Origin: Lachnospiraceae bacterium
GTDB taxonomy: Bacteria > Bacillota > Clostridia > Lachnospirales > Lachnospiraceae
Length of the DNA: 64,000 nucleotides
Direction of reading: 5' to 3'
Assembly (NCBI GenBank): GCA_022794265.1
Contig: JAAWEK010000025.1
Coordinates: forward strand, 1 to 64,000
In this document: positions 51,321 to 60,838 of the stretch, in pieces
How the letters are laid out: every line of letters starts with the position of its first letter
Numbering within the stretch: the first letter of the stretch is position 1
Notes under the pieces: generated by a model
Seen by the model: only the letters and a program-made list of their open reading frames with translations
Databases searched by the model: none
What the model was told of the DNA's origin: nothing
Translations under genes and position numbers: made by a program

Positions 51321-52757
51321 ATGGAGCAGAATGGAAGCTGTATATTTCCTGTTGATGATGCAATAGAGATGATAATTATATTTGACCGGACAGGAGAAAT
51401 TACTTATGTCAATACTGCAGCGAAACAGAAATTAGAGTTTGAGAATGATTTGTGCGGAAAACATATTAGTGATATTTTTCCTAATTCCTTCCGGCTTTCC
51501 GGGGATGGATTTGAAACAGAGTATCCTTTTGGAATGGAACAGCAGAATTTACTGGCCTACCGCAGGAATCTTACCTGTTTTCCGGTGGAAGCCAGAATAA
51601 TACCTGATACAGAAAGTCTGGAAAGATACATATGTATGGCAAACGATATATTGGAAAAAGAACATCTGGGCAGGGAAATTGAACAGGTAAAACAGGAGGC
51701 ACAGCAGGCATTAAAGGTAAAAAGCGAGTTTGTTGCCAATGTGACCCATGAACTGCGGACACCAGTGAACGGAATACTGGGAAATGTCAGAGAGCTGATA
51801 AGTCAGGAAACAGACAGGAAAATGATGAAATCATTATCCTTAATTGAACGCTGTTGTGAGGATATGCATAAGATTATAAATAATATTCTGGATTTCTCCA
51901 AGCTGGAAGCAGGAAAGTTTACACTGGAACCCCGCAGATTTCATTTTAAAAATATGATGGATTATGTAAAATCGAATCATATAAATAAGATTACGGAAAA
52001 GGGGCTGGGCTTTTTTATGACCATATCCCCTAAGATTCCAGAATATATTATAGGCGATGAGTTGCGGATTGTGCAGATTCTGAATAATCTGATTTCGAAT
52101 GCGCAGAAATTTACGACACTGGGAAAGATTTCCGTGGAAGCATTGAAAACAGCCAGGGTGAATGACCGGATAGAACTGTTTTTTATTGTGAAAGATTCGG
52201 GAATCGGAATTGATCAGGCAGACAAGGATAAATTATTTCAGAGTTTTTCACAGGTGGACGCGTCCATTTCCAGAAAATACGGCGGTACTGGTCTGGGATT
52301 GAATATATGTAAGCAACTGGTTGAGCTGATGGGCGGCAGAATTGAAGTGGAAAGTGAAAAGAATAAAGGCAGTATATTTTCTTTTTCCATATGGGTGGGC
52401 GCCTGTGAGGATGAAAATAATGATATATCACAGTTCAATGATAAGAAGGAATCTCTGTTTTCGGAGGTTCCTGTGACGAGCCAGACGGATGAGGAAACGG
52501 TTCAGGATAATATCAGAAGTTACGGAACAACGGAAAACAGGGAAGTCTTAAAGAAAAACCTTTCTAAACTGATTCTTTGCGTGGAAATGGATAATTGGGA
52601 AAAGGCAGAAATGTTTATGGAGACAGTGAAGCAGCTGACGGAAGAAGCGCCGCAGGATGTGAAGCGTCTGGTTCTGAGATTAAAAATGGCAATCCAGAAA
52701 GAAAACTATGATAAAGTAGCTGCCACATATGAAGAATTAAATAATTTATATAAATAA
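51321..52757 (+). CDS. Soluble PAS-domain histidine kinase
   Basis: The 478-residue kinase has an N-terminal PAS-like domain (about 8-110, FDRTGEITYVNTAA), a short coiled coil, the HisKA dimer helix with the phospho-histidine in NVTHELRTPVNG (about residue 147), and an HATPase domain (NNLISNAQKF, DSGIGI, GGTGLGLNI). A helical tail of about 100 residues follows, without a receiver. No transmembrane segment is present, so it senses a cytoplasmic signal. ATG 51321 has GGGAGGG upstream. It lies between two receiver-HD-GYP genes, its likely targets. Confidence 0.9.
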   Translation: MEQNGSCIFPVDDAIEMIIIFDRTGEITYVNTAAKQKLEFENDLCGKHISDIFPNSFRLSGDGFETEYPFGMEQQNLLAYRRNLTCFPVEARIIPDTESLERYICMANDILEKEHLGREIEQVKQEAQQALKVKSEFVANVTHELRTPVNGILGNVRELISQETDRKMMKSLSLIERCCEDMHKIINNILDFSKLEAGKFTLEPRRFHFKNMMDYVKSNHINKITEKGLGFFMTISPKIPEYIIGDELRIVQILNNLISNAQKFTTLGKISVEALKTARVNDRIELFFIVKDSGIGIDQADKDKLFQSFSQVDASISRKYGGTGLGLNICKQLVELMGGRIEVESEKNKGSIFSFSIWVGACEDENNDISQFNDKKESLFSEVPVTSQTDEETVQDNIRSYGTTENREVLKKNLSKLILCVEMDNWEKAEMFMETVKQLTEEAPQDVKRLVLRLKMAIQKENYDKVAATYEELNNLYK

Positions 52758-52777
52758 TCGTGAAAGGAGGTGCATGT

Positions 52778-53839
52778 ATGGTCTATGCAGACGGCAAGAA
52801 TGAGAAAGGAAAGATTCTGATTGTAGACGATGTTGAAATTAACAGGATTGTTCTGGGAGAAATCATTAATAATATGGGTTATTCCCCGGTTCTGGCTGAA
52901 GATGGGGAAATGGCCCTGGAACTTCTGAAAGAAGGTTATCCCCAGCTGGTGCTAACGGATATTTCCATGCCGGGGATGGACGGATATGAACTTTGCAGAA
53001 TACTGAAAGGAAGTGAGGAAACAAAAAATATTCCGATTGTTTTTATTTCTGCATTTGATGATCCTGAGGATATTGTGGAAGGCTTTTTTCTCGGCGGTGC
53101 GGATTATATAACGAAACCGTTTATTTCAGAGGTGGTTCAGGCCCGCGTGGGAGTTCATCTCCGTCTGTCGGAGGCAAATATGGAACTGATGGAAATGAAC
53201 CGGCGGCTCCAGATTTCCGTTCATGAACAGTTAACCCAAATGGAACTGGAAAAGAAAAATATTCTATATGCCATGGCAAATATTGCGGCACAGTATTCTG
53301 GTTTTGATGAAGAGTATACAAAACGGCTGAGCGGGAACTGTGGAATTCTGGCCCAGGGCATGCAGCTTTCTCCTTTGTTTGAGGATAAGATTTCCGACAC
53401 GTTTATTGATGCCATAGAATTGGCGGCGCCTCTTTGCGATATAGGAAACATTGGGATTCCGAAAGAAATTTTGCAGAAAAAAATGGAAGTTACGGATGAA
53501 GAAGCTCTGATTTTACAAAATCATACGGGTATCGGAGCAAAATTGTTAAGTGATATCTATGTTAGCAATGACTATAATGATTTTATAAGTACATCTATTG
53601 ATATTGTACACTATCATCACGAAAACTGGGATGGAAGCGGATATCCGGAAGGGCTGGTAAAGGAAGAAATTCCTTTGGCGGCACAGATTATTTCTGTGAT
53701 GGAACGTTATTGTACATTGACAGAAAAAGAAGTTACCAGCAGGGAAGTAGCCCTTGAAATCATTCGCAGAGAAGCGGGAATAAAATTTAATCCTGATATT
53801 GTTGAAATATGCTGCAAAATATCACGTCAGTTATCCTGA
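52778..53839 (+). CDS. Response regulator with degenerate HD-GYP domain
   Basis: The 353-residue protein has an intact receiver (about 10-130, phospho-acceptor in LTDISMPGMDG) and an HD-GYP-like domain. The HD motif is ruined: the expected HDIGK reads CDIGN (LCDIGNIGIP, about residue 224). The second half is preserved (HYHHENWDGSGYPEG, about 280). Without the metal-binding His-Asp pair the domain is unlikely to hydrolyse cyclic dinucleotides; it might bind them or a partner. AAAGGAGG precedes ATG 52778; GTG 52760 would include the RBS. Confidence 0.88.
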   Translation: MVYADGKNEKGKILIVDDVEINRIVLGEIINNMGYSPVLAEDGEMALELLKEGYPQLVLTDISMPGMDGYELCRILKGSEETKNIPIVFISAFDDPEDIVEGFFLGGADYITKPFISEVVQARVGVHLRLSEANMELMEMNRRLQISVHEQLTQMELEKKNILYAMANIAAQYSGFDEEYTKRLSGNCGILAQGMQLSPLFEDKISDTFIDAIELAAPLCDIGNIGIPKEILQKKMEVTDEEALILQNHTGIGAKLLSDIYVSNDYNDFISTSIDIVHYHHENWDGSGYPEGLVKEEIPLAAQIISVMERYCTLTEKEVTSREVALEIIRREAGIKFNPDIVEICCKISRQLS

Positions 53840-53872
53840 ACTGGATAAATTCATTATTTTTTATTGAGAGGA

Positions 53873-54697
53873 ATGAAAGTTTTGATAACAGATGAAGAGT
53901 TTTTAAGAATTTCAGTTTATATGAAACAGCACTACGGAATTGATTTAAGCCAGAAAAAGGTTATTATTAACGGACGTTTGGAGAATTATATCAGATCCGG
54001 GGGCTGGAAAAATTTTAATGAGTTTATGAATGATGTTGAGAATGACAAAAGTGGGAAGCAGGAGAAAATGCTGGTCAATCTCCTGACAACGAATCATACA
54101 TATTTCATGAGAGAATTTGAACATTTTGAATTTTTCAGAAGTGTGGTTCTCCCATGGCTGAGAACAAAGGAAAAAGATAAAAAGGATTTGCGTATCTGGT
54201 GCGGTGCGGCATCTACAGGAGAAGAGCCGTATATGATAGCTATGGTACTGATGGATTTCTTCGGGTTGGAACGCAGTCAGTGGGATACAAAAGTTCTGGC
54301 TACGGATATATCTACTAAAGTACTACAACAGGCTATGGCAGGCATATACACAGATCAACAGTTAAAAAATATTCCCGACCATTGGAAAAGAAGCTTTTTT
54401 AAGTCTATGGACGGCGGCAGTCAGTATGCGGTAAAGCCGGAACTGAAACAGGAGGTCATTTTCCGCCAGTTTAATTTAATGGATCCTTTTCCTTTTAAAA
54501 AGAAGATGCATACCATTTTTTTACGGAATGTTATGATATATTTTGATGATAATACAAAACGGGAACTGATTCAGAAAGTGTATGATTTTTTGGAACCTGG
54601 GGGCTATTTGTTTATAGGAACAACAGAGACTCTGGACAGAAGCAGCACACCGTTCCAGATCGTCCAACCATCAATTTTCAGGAAAAAGGAAGGATAA
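53873..54697 (+). CDS. cheR: Chemotaxis protein methyltransferase CheR
   Basis: CheR methylates glutamates on chemoreceptors using S-adenosylmethionine. The protein of about 274 residues has an N-terminal helical domain and the methyltransferase domain: NHTYFMREFEHFEFF, SAM loop IWCGAASTGEEPYMIA (about residue 107), VLATDIS, and FLRNVMIYFD (about 220). The start is uncertain: ATG 53873 is one base from GAGAGG, and TTG 53882 has better spacing (ten bases). cheB begins three bases after the stop. Confidence 0.93.
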   Translation: MKVLITDEEFLRISVYMKQHYGIDLSQKKVIINGRLENYIRSGGWKNFNEFMNDVENDKSGKQEKMLVNLLTTNHTYFMREFEHFEFFRSVVLPWLRTKEKDKKDLRIWCGAASTGEEPYMIAMVLMDFFGLERSQWDTKVLATDISTKVLQQAMAGIYTDQQLKNIPDHWKRSFFKSMDGGSQYAVKPELKQEVIFRQFNLMDPFPFKKKMHTIFLRNVMIYFDDNTKRELIQKVYDFLEPGGYLFIGTTETLDRSSTPFQIVQPSIFRKKEG

Positions 54698-54700
54698 TGT

Positions 54701-55729
54701 ATGCGACCAATCAGAGTTTTAATTGTAGAAGATTCCATTGTGTTCCGGGAACTTCTGGTTCAGAATCTGAGCAGGGATCCTGCGATACAAGTGGTAGGAA
54801 CTGCAAAAGATCCGTTTGAAGCCAGGGATGCCATCATAGAATATAAACCGGATGTTATGACGTTGGATGTAGAACTTCCGAGAATGAACGGAATCGAGTT
54901 TTTGCGGAAATTAATGCCGCAGTATCCACTTCCGGTGGTGGTGATTAGTTCCCTCAGCGACAAAGTGTTTGATGCATTGAATGCGGGAGCCGTGGATTTC
55001 GTAGCGAAACCTACGGTTACCGGCAGGGCACAGCTGGAGGATTTTATTCGAAATGAGCTTTTGGTAAAAATTAAAATTGCATCAACTGCCAGAATCAGTA
55101 ATATTAAAAAGACAGTTATGCTAAATGAACAGCAGTCTCTTTCCGTAAAAGGAAATAATCTTATAGTGGCGATAGGGGCTTCCACAGGTGGAACGGAAGC
55201 GATTTTCTCGGTTGCAAAGGATTTTGGAACCGATATTCCGGGAATTGTGGTGGTACAGCATATGCCGCCGGGATTTACCGCAATGTATGCGAAGAGACTG
55301 GATGACCAGTGCAGAATTCAGGTGAAGGAAGCACGGACAGGGGACAGAGTTTTACCGGGGCATATGCTGATTGCTCCGGGAGGAGATGCGCATATGCGTC
55401 TCGTGAAAGTGAATGGAGTCTATCAGGTGGAAGTGAAACAGGGTCCGAGAGTAAACGGGCATTGTCCTTCGGTAGACGTATTATTTGAATCCGTTGCCAA
55501 AGTGGCAGGCGCCAATGCAGTAGGAATAATTCTTACCGGAATGGGCGGAGACGGTGCAAAAGGGTTGTTGTCCATGAGAAAAGCCGGGGCCAGAACCATT
55601 GGACAGGATGAGTCGACCTGCGTGGTTTATGGAATGCCCAAGGTTGCTTATGATCTGGGTGCGGTGGAACATCAGGAGAAACTGACTGATATCGCAGGAA
55701 GAACATACTCGTTATTAAACAAAATGTAA
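54701..55729 (+). CDS. cheB: Chemotaxis protein-glutamate methylesterase CheB
   Basis: CheB removes receptor methyl groups when phosphorylated by CheA. The 342-residue protein has a receiver (about 4-120, acceptor in TLDVELPRMNG) and a methylesterase domain with the catalytic triad: Ser in IGASTGGTEA (about 161), His in VVQHMPPGF (about 188), Asp in GMGGDGAKGL (about 284). GAAGGA precedes ATG 54701. It is tightly linked to cheR and to the receiver at 55742. Confidence 0.95.
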   Translation: MRPIRVLIVEDSIVFRELLVQNLSRDPAIQVVGTAKDPFEARDAIIEYKPDVMTLDVELPRMNGIEFLRKLMPQYPLPVVVISSLSDKVFDALNAGAVDFVAKPTVTGRAQLEDFIRNELLVKIKIASTARISNIKKTVMLNEQQSLSVKGNNLIVAIGASTGGTEAIFSVAKDFGTDIPGIVVVQHMPPGFTAMYAKRLDDQCRIQVKEARTGDRVLPGHMLIAPGGDAHMRLVKVNGVYQVEVKQGPRVNGHCPSVDVLFESVAKVAGANAVGIILTGMGGDGAKGLLSMRKAGARTIGQDESTCVVYGMPKVAYDLGAVEHQEKLTDIAGRTYSLLNKM

Positions 55730-55741
55730 AGGAGTGAGAAC

Positions 55742-56134
55742 ATGAAGATTCTATTGGCAGAAGACGATTTTGCAACAAGGAAATTTATGCTGAATTTCCT
55801 GTCAAAGTATGGTGAATGCGATGTTACTGTGGACGGTATGGAAGCAGTGGATGCATTTATGATGGCTTTGGAAGACGGAGAACCATATGATTTGGTTTGT
55901 CTGGATATTATGATGCCGGTCATGGATGGATATCAGTCCCTTGTAGGTATCCGCAATCTGGAAAAGGAAAGAAATATTCCGGAAGATAAGGCAGTAAAAG
56001 TTATTATGACGACTGCTTTAAATGATGAACAGAATGTCAAAATGGCATTTGAACTGGGATGTACTATTTATTCCGGTAAACCGATTAATCAGGAAAAGTT
56101 TGAACAGGCATTAAAAAAGCTGAACCTGATATAA
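55742..56134 (+). CDS. CheY-like single-domain response regulator
   Basis: The 130-residue protein is a lone receiver: acidic pocket AEDD (about residues 6-9), phospho-acceptor in CLDIMMPVMDG, the T/S position in IMTTALND, and the lysine in YSGKPIN. It could act as the output CheY or as a phosphate sink. AAAGGAG precedes ATG 55742. No flagellar or pilus motor gene in the window shows what it controls. Confidence 0.9.
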   Translation: MKILLAEDDFATRKFMLNFLSKYGECDVTVDGMEAVDAFMMALEDGEPYDLVCLDIMMPVMDGYQSLVGIRNLEKERNIPEDKAVKVIMTTALNDEQNVKMAFELGCTIYSGKPINQEKFEQALKKLNLI

Positions 56135-56173
56135 CGAATGAATATATAAAACTTTGCAGGAAAGGAGAAGGAG

Positions 56174-58336
56174 ATGGCTGAGGAATTTAATACAGAAGGC
56201 ATGCTGGATATGTATCTGTTTGAAAACGAGCAGCTTTTGGAGCAGCTTCAGGAAACTGTTCTGGAGCAGAAGGATGCAGAGTGCTTTGATGAAGACAGTA
56301 TTAATGAAATATTCAGAACCATGCATACCATTAAAGGTTCATCCGGCATTATGATGTTTGATAACATCACAGCAGTGTCGCATAAGCTTGAGGATGTCTT
56401 TTATTATTTGAGAGAATCCCATCCTGAAAATGTACCGCATTTAGAGTTAGTGGAACATGTATTAGAGGTGGAGGATTTTATTTCAAGTGAAATGGAAAAA
56501 ATTCGAAACGGTGATTCCGTGGATGGTGATGCCAGCGACATTATAAAGAATCTGGATAAATTTCTGGATAAGATTAAAAATGGCATGACAGAAGAGGGGG
56601 CAGAACTGCCGCCGGAGAATGTACATGAAGAACCAAAACAGTTTTACATAGCTCCGGTAGCAACCAGCGCCAGCCGTTTTTATAAAATTTATATTACCTT
56701 TTTTCCGGAAACGGAAATGTCTAATGTGCATGCCTATAAAACAGTATATGCTTTAAAGGAAATAGCAGAAGATTTATTATATTCTCCTGAAGATATCATT
56801 TCGGATGAATCAAGTGCAGAAATAATTCTGGAGGAAGGCTTCCGGATACTTTTGCAGGCACAGTGCGATGAGGACGAGATACGTAAGATTATCGGTGTGG
56901 GATATGATATCAAAGCAGTTGATATCTTTGAATGTAAGGCAGAAGAATTCCTGCAGGGATTTGATTTCGGTGAGCAGAATATGCAGATTGATCTGGAATC
57001 CAGCGTGGAAGATATCGAAGCACGGAAACAGGAAGCTGAGGAGGAAGGCAAAGAGGAAAAGAAACCTGAAAAACCACAGAAACCTCAGATTGCACCAGGT
57101 GATTTCGTTATAAAGTCCAAAGAGCCGGGTAAACAGAAGAAACTGGCAAAGGATAAACCGAAAGCAGAAAAAGCTTCATTTATCAGTGTAAATGTCAGCA
57201 AGATGGATCAGCTGATGGACTTAATCGGAGAACTGGTTATTGCGGAATCAGTAGTATTGCAGAATCCTGATTTAAAGGTTCCGGGACTGAATCTGAACAG
57301 TTTTAATAAAGCAGCGGCTCAATTATCAAAGATTTCTACGGATTTACAGAATGTTATTATGTCCATGCGAATGGTTCCGTTAACTAACACGTTCCAGAAG
57401 ATGAACCGTATTGTCTTTGACGTATCCAGAAAACTGGGTAAGGACATTGAGTTTGAAATGATTGGAGAGAACACGGAAGTAGATAAAAACATTATTGAGC
57501 ATATTTCCGATCCGTTGATGCATTTGGTACGAAATGCCGTAGACCATGGTATAGAGACCAATGAAGAGCGGGAAGAAAGCGGTAAGACTGGTAAGGGCAA
57601 AATTACTTTATCGGCAAGAACGGAAGCCGGAAAAGTATGGATTTCCGTGGAGGATAACGGAAAGGGTCTTGACAGGGAAAAGATACTTGAAAAGGCAAAG
57701 AAACAAGGACTCTTAGATGAGAGTAAACCGGAATATTCTTATAAGGATAAAGAGGTTTATCAGTTTATTACTCTTCCGGGCTTTTCTACTAATGAACAGA
57801 TTACGGAATATTCGGGACGAGGCGTCGGAATGGATGTAGTTGTCCAGAATATACAGGAAATTGGTGGTACACTGGATATTGACAGCACTCCGGGTGTGGG
57901 AAGTATCATGAGTCTGAAGATTCCACTGACTCTTGCCATTATTGACGGTATTGTAATGGAAACCGGTTCTTCATCCTTTGTAATGGAAACCGGCGTGATT
58001 AAGGAGTTTGTCCGCGTTACAGAGAATATGATGATTCATGAGCCAAACGGTGATGAGTATATCATGATTCGCGGGGAATGTTTCCCTGTGTTACGTTTAG
58101 GCAAATGGTATGGTTTAAATGAATATCAGGAGTCTGTAGAAAATGGAATGATGTTAATCCTTGAGGTGGAAGATAAGAAAATCTGTATTTTTGTTGACCG
58201 GCTGATTGGGGAACAGGAAATCGTTGTGAAACCGATTCCGTCTTATATTAAGAAGGTCAAAGGTTTATCCGGCTGTACACAGCTTGGAGATGGTAGCATT
58301 GCTTTGATATTAGATCCTGGTGGATTGATAGAATAA
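56174..58336 (+). CDS. cheA: Chemotaxis histidine kinase CheA
   Basis: CheA receives signals from chemoreceptors and phosphorylates CheY and CheB. The 720-residue protein has an N-terminal Hpt domain with the phospho-histidine in MHTIKGSSGIM (about residue 48), a P2-like region (about 155-260) and a charged linker. The P3 dimerisation helices (about 335-400) lead to the ATPase domain (HLVRNAVDHGIE, VEDNGKGLD and GRGVGMDVV). The CheW-like P5 domain (about 580-715) ends the protein. Two RBS-like AGGAG stretches precede ATG 56174. It is followed at once by cheW. Confidence 0.95.
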   Translation: MAEEFNTEGMLDMYLFENEQLLEQLQETVLEQKDAECFDEDSINEIFRTMHTIKGSSGIMMFDNITAVSHKLEDVFYYLRESHPENVPHLELVEHVLEVEDFISSEMEKIRNGDSVDGDASDIIKNLDKFLDKIKNGMTEEGAELPPENVHEEPKQFYIAPVATSASRFYKIYITFFPETEMSNVHAYKTVYALKEIAEDLLYSPEDIISDESSAEIILEEGFRILLQAQCDEDEIRKIIGVGYDIKAVDIFECKAEEFLQGFDFGEQNMQIDLESSVEDIEARKQEAEEEGKEEKKPEKPQKPQIAPGDFVIKSKEPGKQKKLAKDKPKAEKASFISVNVSKMDQLMDLIGELVIAESVVLQNPDLKVPGLNLNSFNKAAAQLSKISTDLQNVIMSMRMVPLTNTFQKMNRIVFDVSRKLGKDIEFEMIGENTEVDKNIIEHISDPLMHLVRNAVDHGIETNEEREESGKTGKGKITLSARTEAGKVWISVEDNGKGLDREKILEKAKKQGLLDESKPEYSYKDKEVYQFITLPGFSTNEQITEYSGRGVGMDVVVQNIQEIGGTLDIDSTPGVGSIMSLKIPLTLAIIDGIVMETGSSSFVMETGVIKEFVRVTENMMIHEPNGDEYIMIRGECFPVLRLGKWYGLNEYQESVENGMMLILEVEDKKICIFVDRLIGEQEIVVKPIPSYIKKVKGLSGCTQLGDGSIALILDPGGLIE

Positions 58337-58358
58337 AACAGAAAGGAAAGGTATCCAT

Positions 58359-58904
58359 ATGGATGAAACAAGCGAATTGAAGATACAGACAGAAGAAACC
58401 CAGGTTACTTCAAATGAGCGGGATGCACAAAAAGGCAAATATATGACTTTTAAATCGGGCAATGAGTATTTTGGGCTGAAAATTCAATATGTCAATGAGA
58501 TAATTCAATTTCAGACGATTACCGCGATTCCTGAAACGGAAGACTATATCAAGGGCCTGATAAATCTGAGAGGAAAAGTCATTCCTGTAATTGACGTCCG
58601 GCTGCGGTTTAAACAGGAGCCCTTTGAATATAATGACAGAACATGTATTATTGTTATTAATGTAAGATCTACGGTAGTTGGGCTGATCGTAGAAAAGATT
58701 GCGGAGGTAGTTGAAATCAAGGAAGAAAATATACTGCCGCCTCCGACCATTGGTCGTGTCGATAAGGCGCACCATAAATATGTATATGGCATTGGCAAAG
58801 TTGGAGATACTGTTAAACTGTTGCTGGATCCCGATAAATTATTAAATGATGAGGATTTAACGGTTGTTGAACAGGTGAATGATATAACTATGAGTGCAGA
58901 TTGA
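58359..58904 (+). CDS. cheW: Chemotaxis coupling protein CheW
   Basis: CheW links receptors to CheA. The 181-residue protein has a 25-residue Thr/Glu-rich N-terminal extension before the SH3-like double barrel: [34 protein letters not shown] (split around residues 68-88) and [24 protein letters not shown] precedes ATG 58359. The MCP gene follows 11 bases after its stop. Confidence 0.94.
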   Translation: MDETSELKIQTEETQVTSNERDAQKGKYMTFKSGNEYFGLKIQYVNEIIQFQTITAIPETEDYIKGLINLRGKVIPVIDVRLRFKQEPFEYNDRTCIIVINVRSTVVGLIVEKIAEVVEIKEENILPPPTIGRVDKAHHKYVYGIGKVGDTVKLLLDPDKLLNDEDLTVVEQVNDITMSAD

Positions 58905-58915
58905 GAGGTAATAAC

Positions 58916-60259
58916 ATGAAAAATATGAAAATGAAAACCAAAATGATTCTGGGATTTGTAATTCCTGTTGTACTTACGATTATTAATGTTCTGATTGGTG
59001 ACATGGCTTCCAGACAGGTTGCAAAAGCAAAGAACGTAGAACAGTATTTGACATACTCATCTATTTTTACCGCTGTAATAGCAATAATTTCTGTTTTAAT
59101 TACTGTTTTTGTTGCAGTATCCCTGATAAAAGCTATTGACAGATCAATGATAGAGCTGGCAAATGGAGCAAAGGAAATAGCGCTGGGTCATGTAGATGTC
59201 AATATTAAAAAATATAATGACGATGAATTCGGTTCACTGGTTGATGAATATAACAAAGTAATCGGCAATATGAAGTATCAGGCACAAATAGCAGAAGAAG
59301 TATCAAACGGTAATCTGACGATAACGGTGAAACCGAAGTCCGCAGAAGATTTACTGGGTAATTCCCTGAAAAAGCTGGTAGAAGATAATCTTCGTACATT
59401 AACAAACATCAGCGATGCAGGTTCCCAGGTTACAATCAGTTCCTCTCAGGTAGCAAGTGCAAGCCAGGCGCTGGCACAGGGGTCTACGGAACAGGCAAGC
59501 GCAATTCAGGAGATTACAGCCTCCATTGATGAAATTGCAGAAAAGACAAAACAGAATGCTGAACAGGCAAATTCCGCTGCAGGTCTGGTTGTACGTGCAA
59601 TTGAAGATGTAAAACAGGGTAACAATCAGATGAGAGATATGATGACTGCAATGCAGGAGATTAACAAGTCATCAGAAAGTATTTCAAAGATTATTAAGGT
59701 TATAGACGATATCGCATTCCAGACCAATATTCTTGCATTAAATGCAGCTGTTGAAGCAGCAAGGGCAGGAGAAGCAGGAAAAGGTTTTGCGGTTGTGGCA
59801 GAGGAAGTCAGAAGTCTTGCAGCTAAAAGTGCATCAGCAGCGGCAGAGACTGCAGAACTGATTGAAGATTCCATTGAAAAAGTCAGCTCAGGTTCTAAAA
59901 TTGTGGATGACACTGCAAAAGCGCTGGAAGCAATTACAAAAGTGGTACAGGAAAGTGAAGTTATCATCAATGGTATTGCGGAATCATCCAATTACCAGGC
60001 AACCGCAGTTGCTCAGATTGAGCAGGCCATCACACAGGTTTCCCAGGTTGTACAGACCAATTCTGCTACCAGTGAAGAGTGTGCGGCAGCCAGTGAAGAA
60101 TTATCAAATCAGGCATCCAGAATGCGTGAAATGCTTTCGATTTATAATTTGGGAACCAGCAGCCAGATATCTTCTTTTAAAAATTCATATTCTTCTCCGT
60201 CTTCGTCCAGTATGAATGAGCAGGTAATTTCTCTTGGAGACGGCTTCGGAAAATATTAA
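58916..60259 (+). CDS. Methyl-accepting chemotaxis protein with minimal ectodomain
   Basis: The 447-residue receptor has two transmembrane helices (about 9-25 and 42-66) separated by only about 17 residues. It therefore lacks a periplasmic ligand-binding domain. A HAMP-like region follows, then the long methylated coiled coil and the signalling hairpin tip ([20 protein letters not shown], then [12 protein letters not shown]). ATG 58916 follows GAGAGGT; TTG 58901 would include the RBS. It may sense a membrane or cytoplasmic signal, or be a partner of another receptor. A terminator follows at 60281. Confidence 0.93.
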   Translation: MKNMKMKTKMILGFVIPVVLTIINVLIGDMASRQVAKAKNVEQYLTYSSIFTAVIAIISVLITVFVAVSLIKAIDRSMIELANGAKEIALGHVDVNIKKYNDDEFGSLVDEYNKVIGNMKYQAQIAEEVSNGNLTITVKPKSAEDLLGNSLKKLVEDNLRTLTNISDAGSQVTISSSQVASASQALAQGSTEQASAIQEITASIDEIAEKTKQNAEQANSAAGLVVRAIEDVKQGNNQMRDMMTAMQEINKSSESISKIIKVIDDIAFQTNILALNAAVEAARAGEAGKGFAVVAEEVRSLAAKSASAAAETAELIEDSIEKVSSGSKIVDDTAKALEAITKVVQESEVIINGIAESSNYQATAVAQIEQAITQVSQVVQTNSATSEECAAASEELSNQASRMREMLSIYNLGTSSQISSFKNSYSSPSSSSMNEQVISLGDGFGKY

Positions 60260-60280
60260 TATTTTGACTAAAAACAGATG

Positions 60281-60313
60281 AAAGCACAGGATTAGATGTT
60301 CCTGTGCTTTTTT
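60281..60313 (+). terminator. Terminator of the che gene run
   Basis: AAAGCACAGG (60281-60290) pairs with CCTGTGCTTT (60301-60310), loop of ten bases, then T to 60313. Confidence 0.9.
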
Positions 60314-60335
60314 ATGAATAAACGAAGGATTCTGA

Positions 60336-60364
60336 TTGATAATCATATTATATTATGATATAAT
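60336..60364 (+). promoter_or_regulatory. Promoter of the Hpt gene
   Basis: TTGATA (60336-60341), 17-base spacer and TATAAT (60359-60364). A long AT-rich leader of about 75 bases follows. Confidence 0.65.
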
Positions 60365-60446
60365 TATATTCAATATTGTGTGATATTGTTTTGAATTTAT
60401 TTTAGAATTTTATAATGAAAATCTGTAGAAATGAGAGGTGTTTCCA

Positions 60447-60800
60447 ATGAGTTTATTTGAAGAACTTACAGCGATGGGAGTAAATATTGATGAGGGACTG
60501 AAGCGTTTGAACGGAAATGAAAATCTTTATAAAAGACTGCTCGGCTCTTTTATAAAAACCATTCAGACGCATTCCGTCCGTCCGGATTTTGATCAGACGG
60601 ATTACAATGAAGTAATTGAAAAAGCTCATGCTATAAAGGGGGCTTCTGGTAATTTGTCGATTACGCCGGTTTATGAATCCTATACGGAGATTGTAAACCT
60701 GTTGCGTGCCGGACAGCCGGAGCAGGCGGTACCGCTGATAGAAAAAATATTACCGATTCAGGATGAGATTGTTAAGTGCATTGAAAAGTATATGGAGTAG
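60447..60800 (+). CDS. Histidine phosphotransfer (Hpt) protein
   Basis: The 117-residue protein is a stand-alone Hpt domain: a four-helix bundle with the phospho-histidine in KAHAIKGASGNLS (about residue 55). Such proteins pass phosphate between the receiver of a hybrid kinase and a terminal regulator. ATG 60447 has GAGAGGTG seven bases upstream. The hybrid kinase with two receivers follows 38 bases downstream and is the natural partner, with the HD-GYP regulators as possible acceptors. Confidence 0.9.
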   Translation: MSLFEELTAMGVNIDEGLKRLNGNENLYKRLLGSFIKTIQTHSVRPDFDQTDYNEVIEKAHAIKGASGNLSITPVYESYTEIVNLLRAGQPEQAVPLIEKILPIQDEIVKCIEKYME

Positions 60801-60838
60801 AGATTTCCAATACACTCTTAAATTAATGGAGAGATAAA

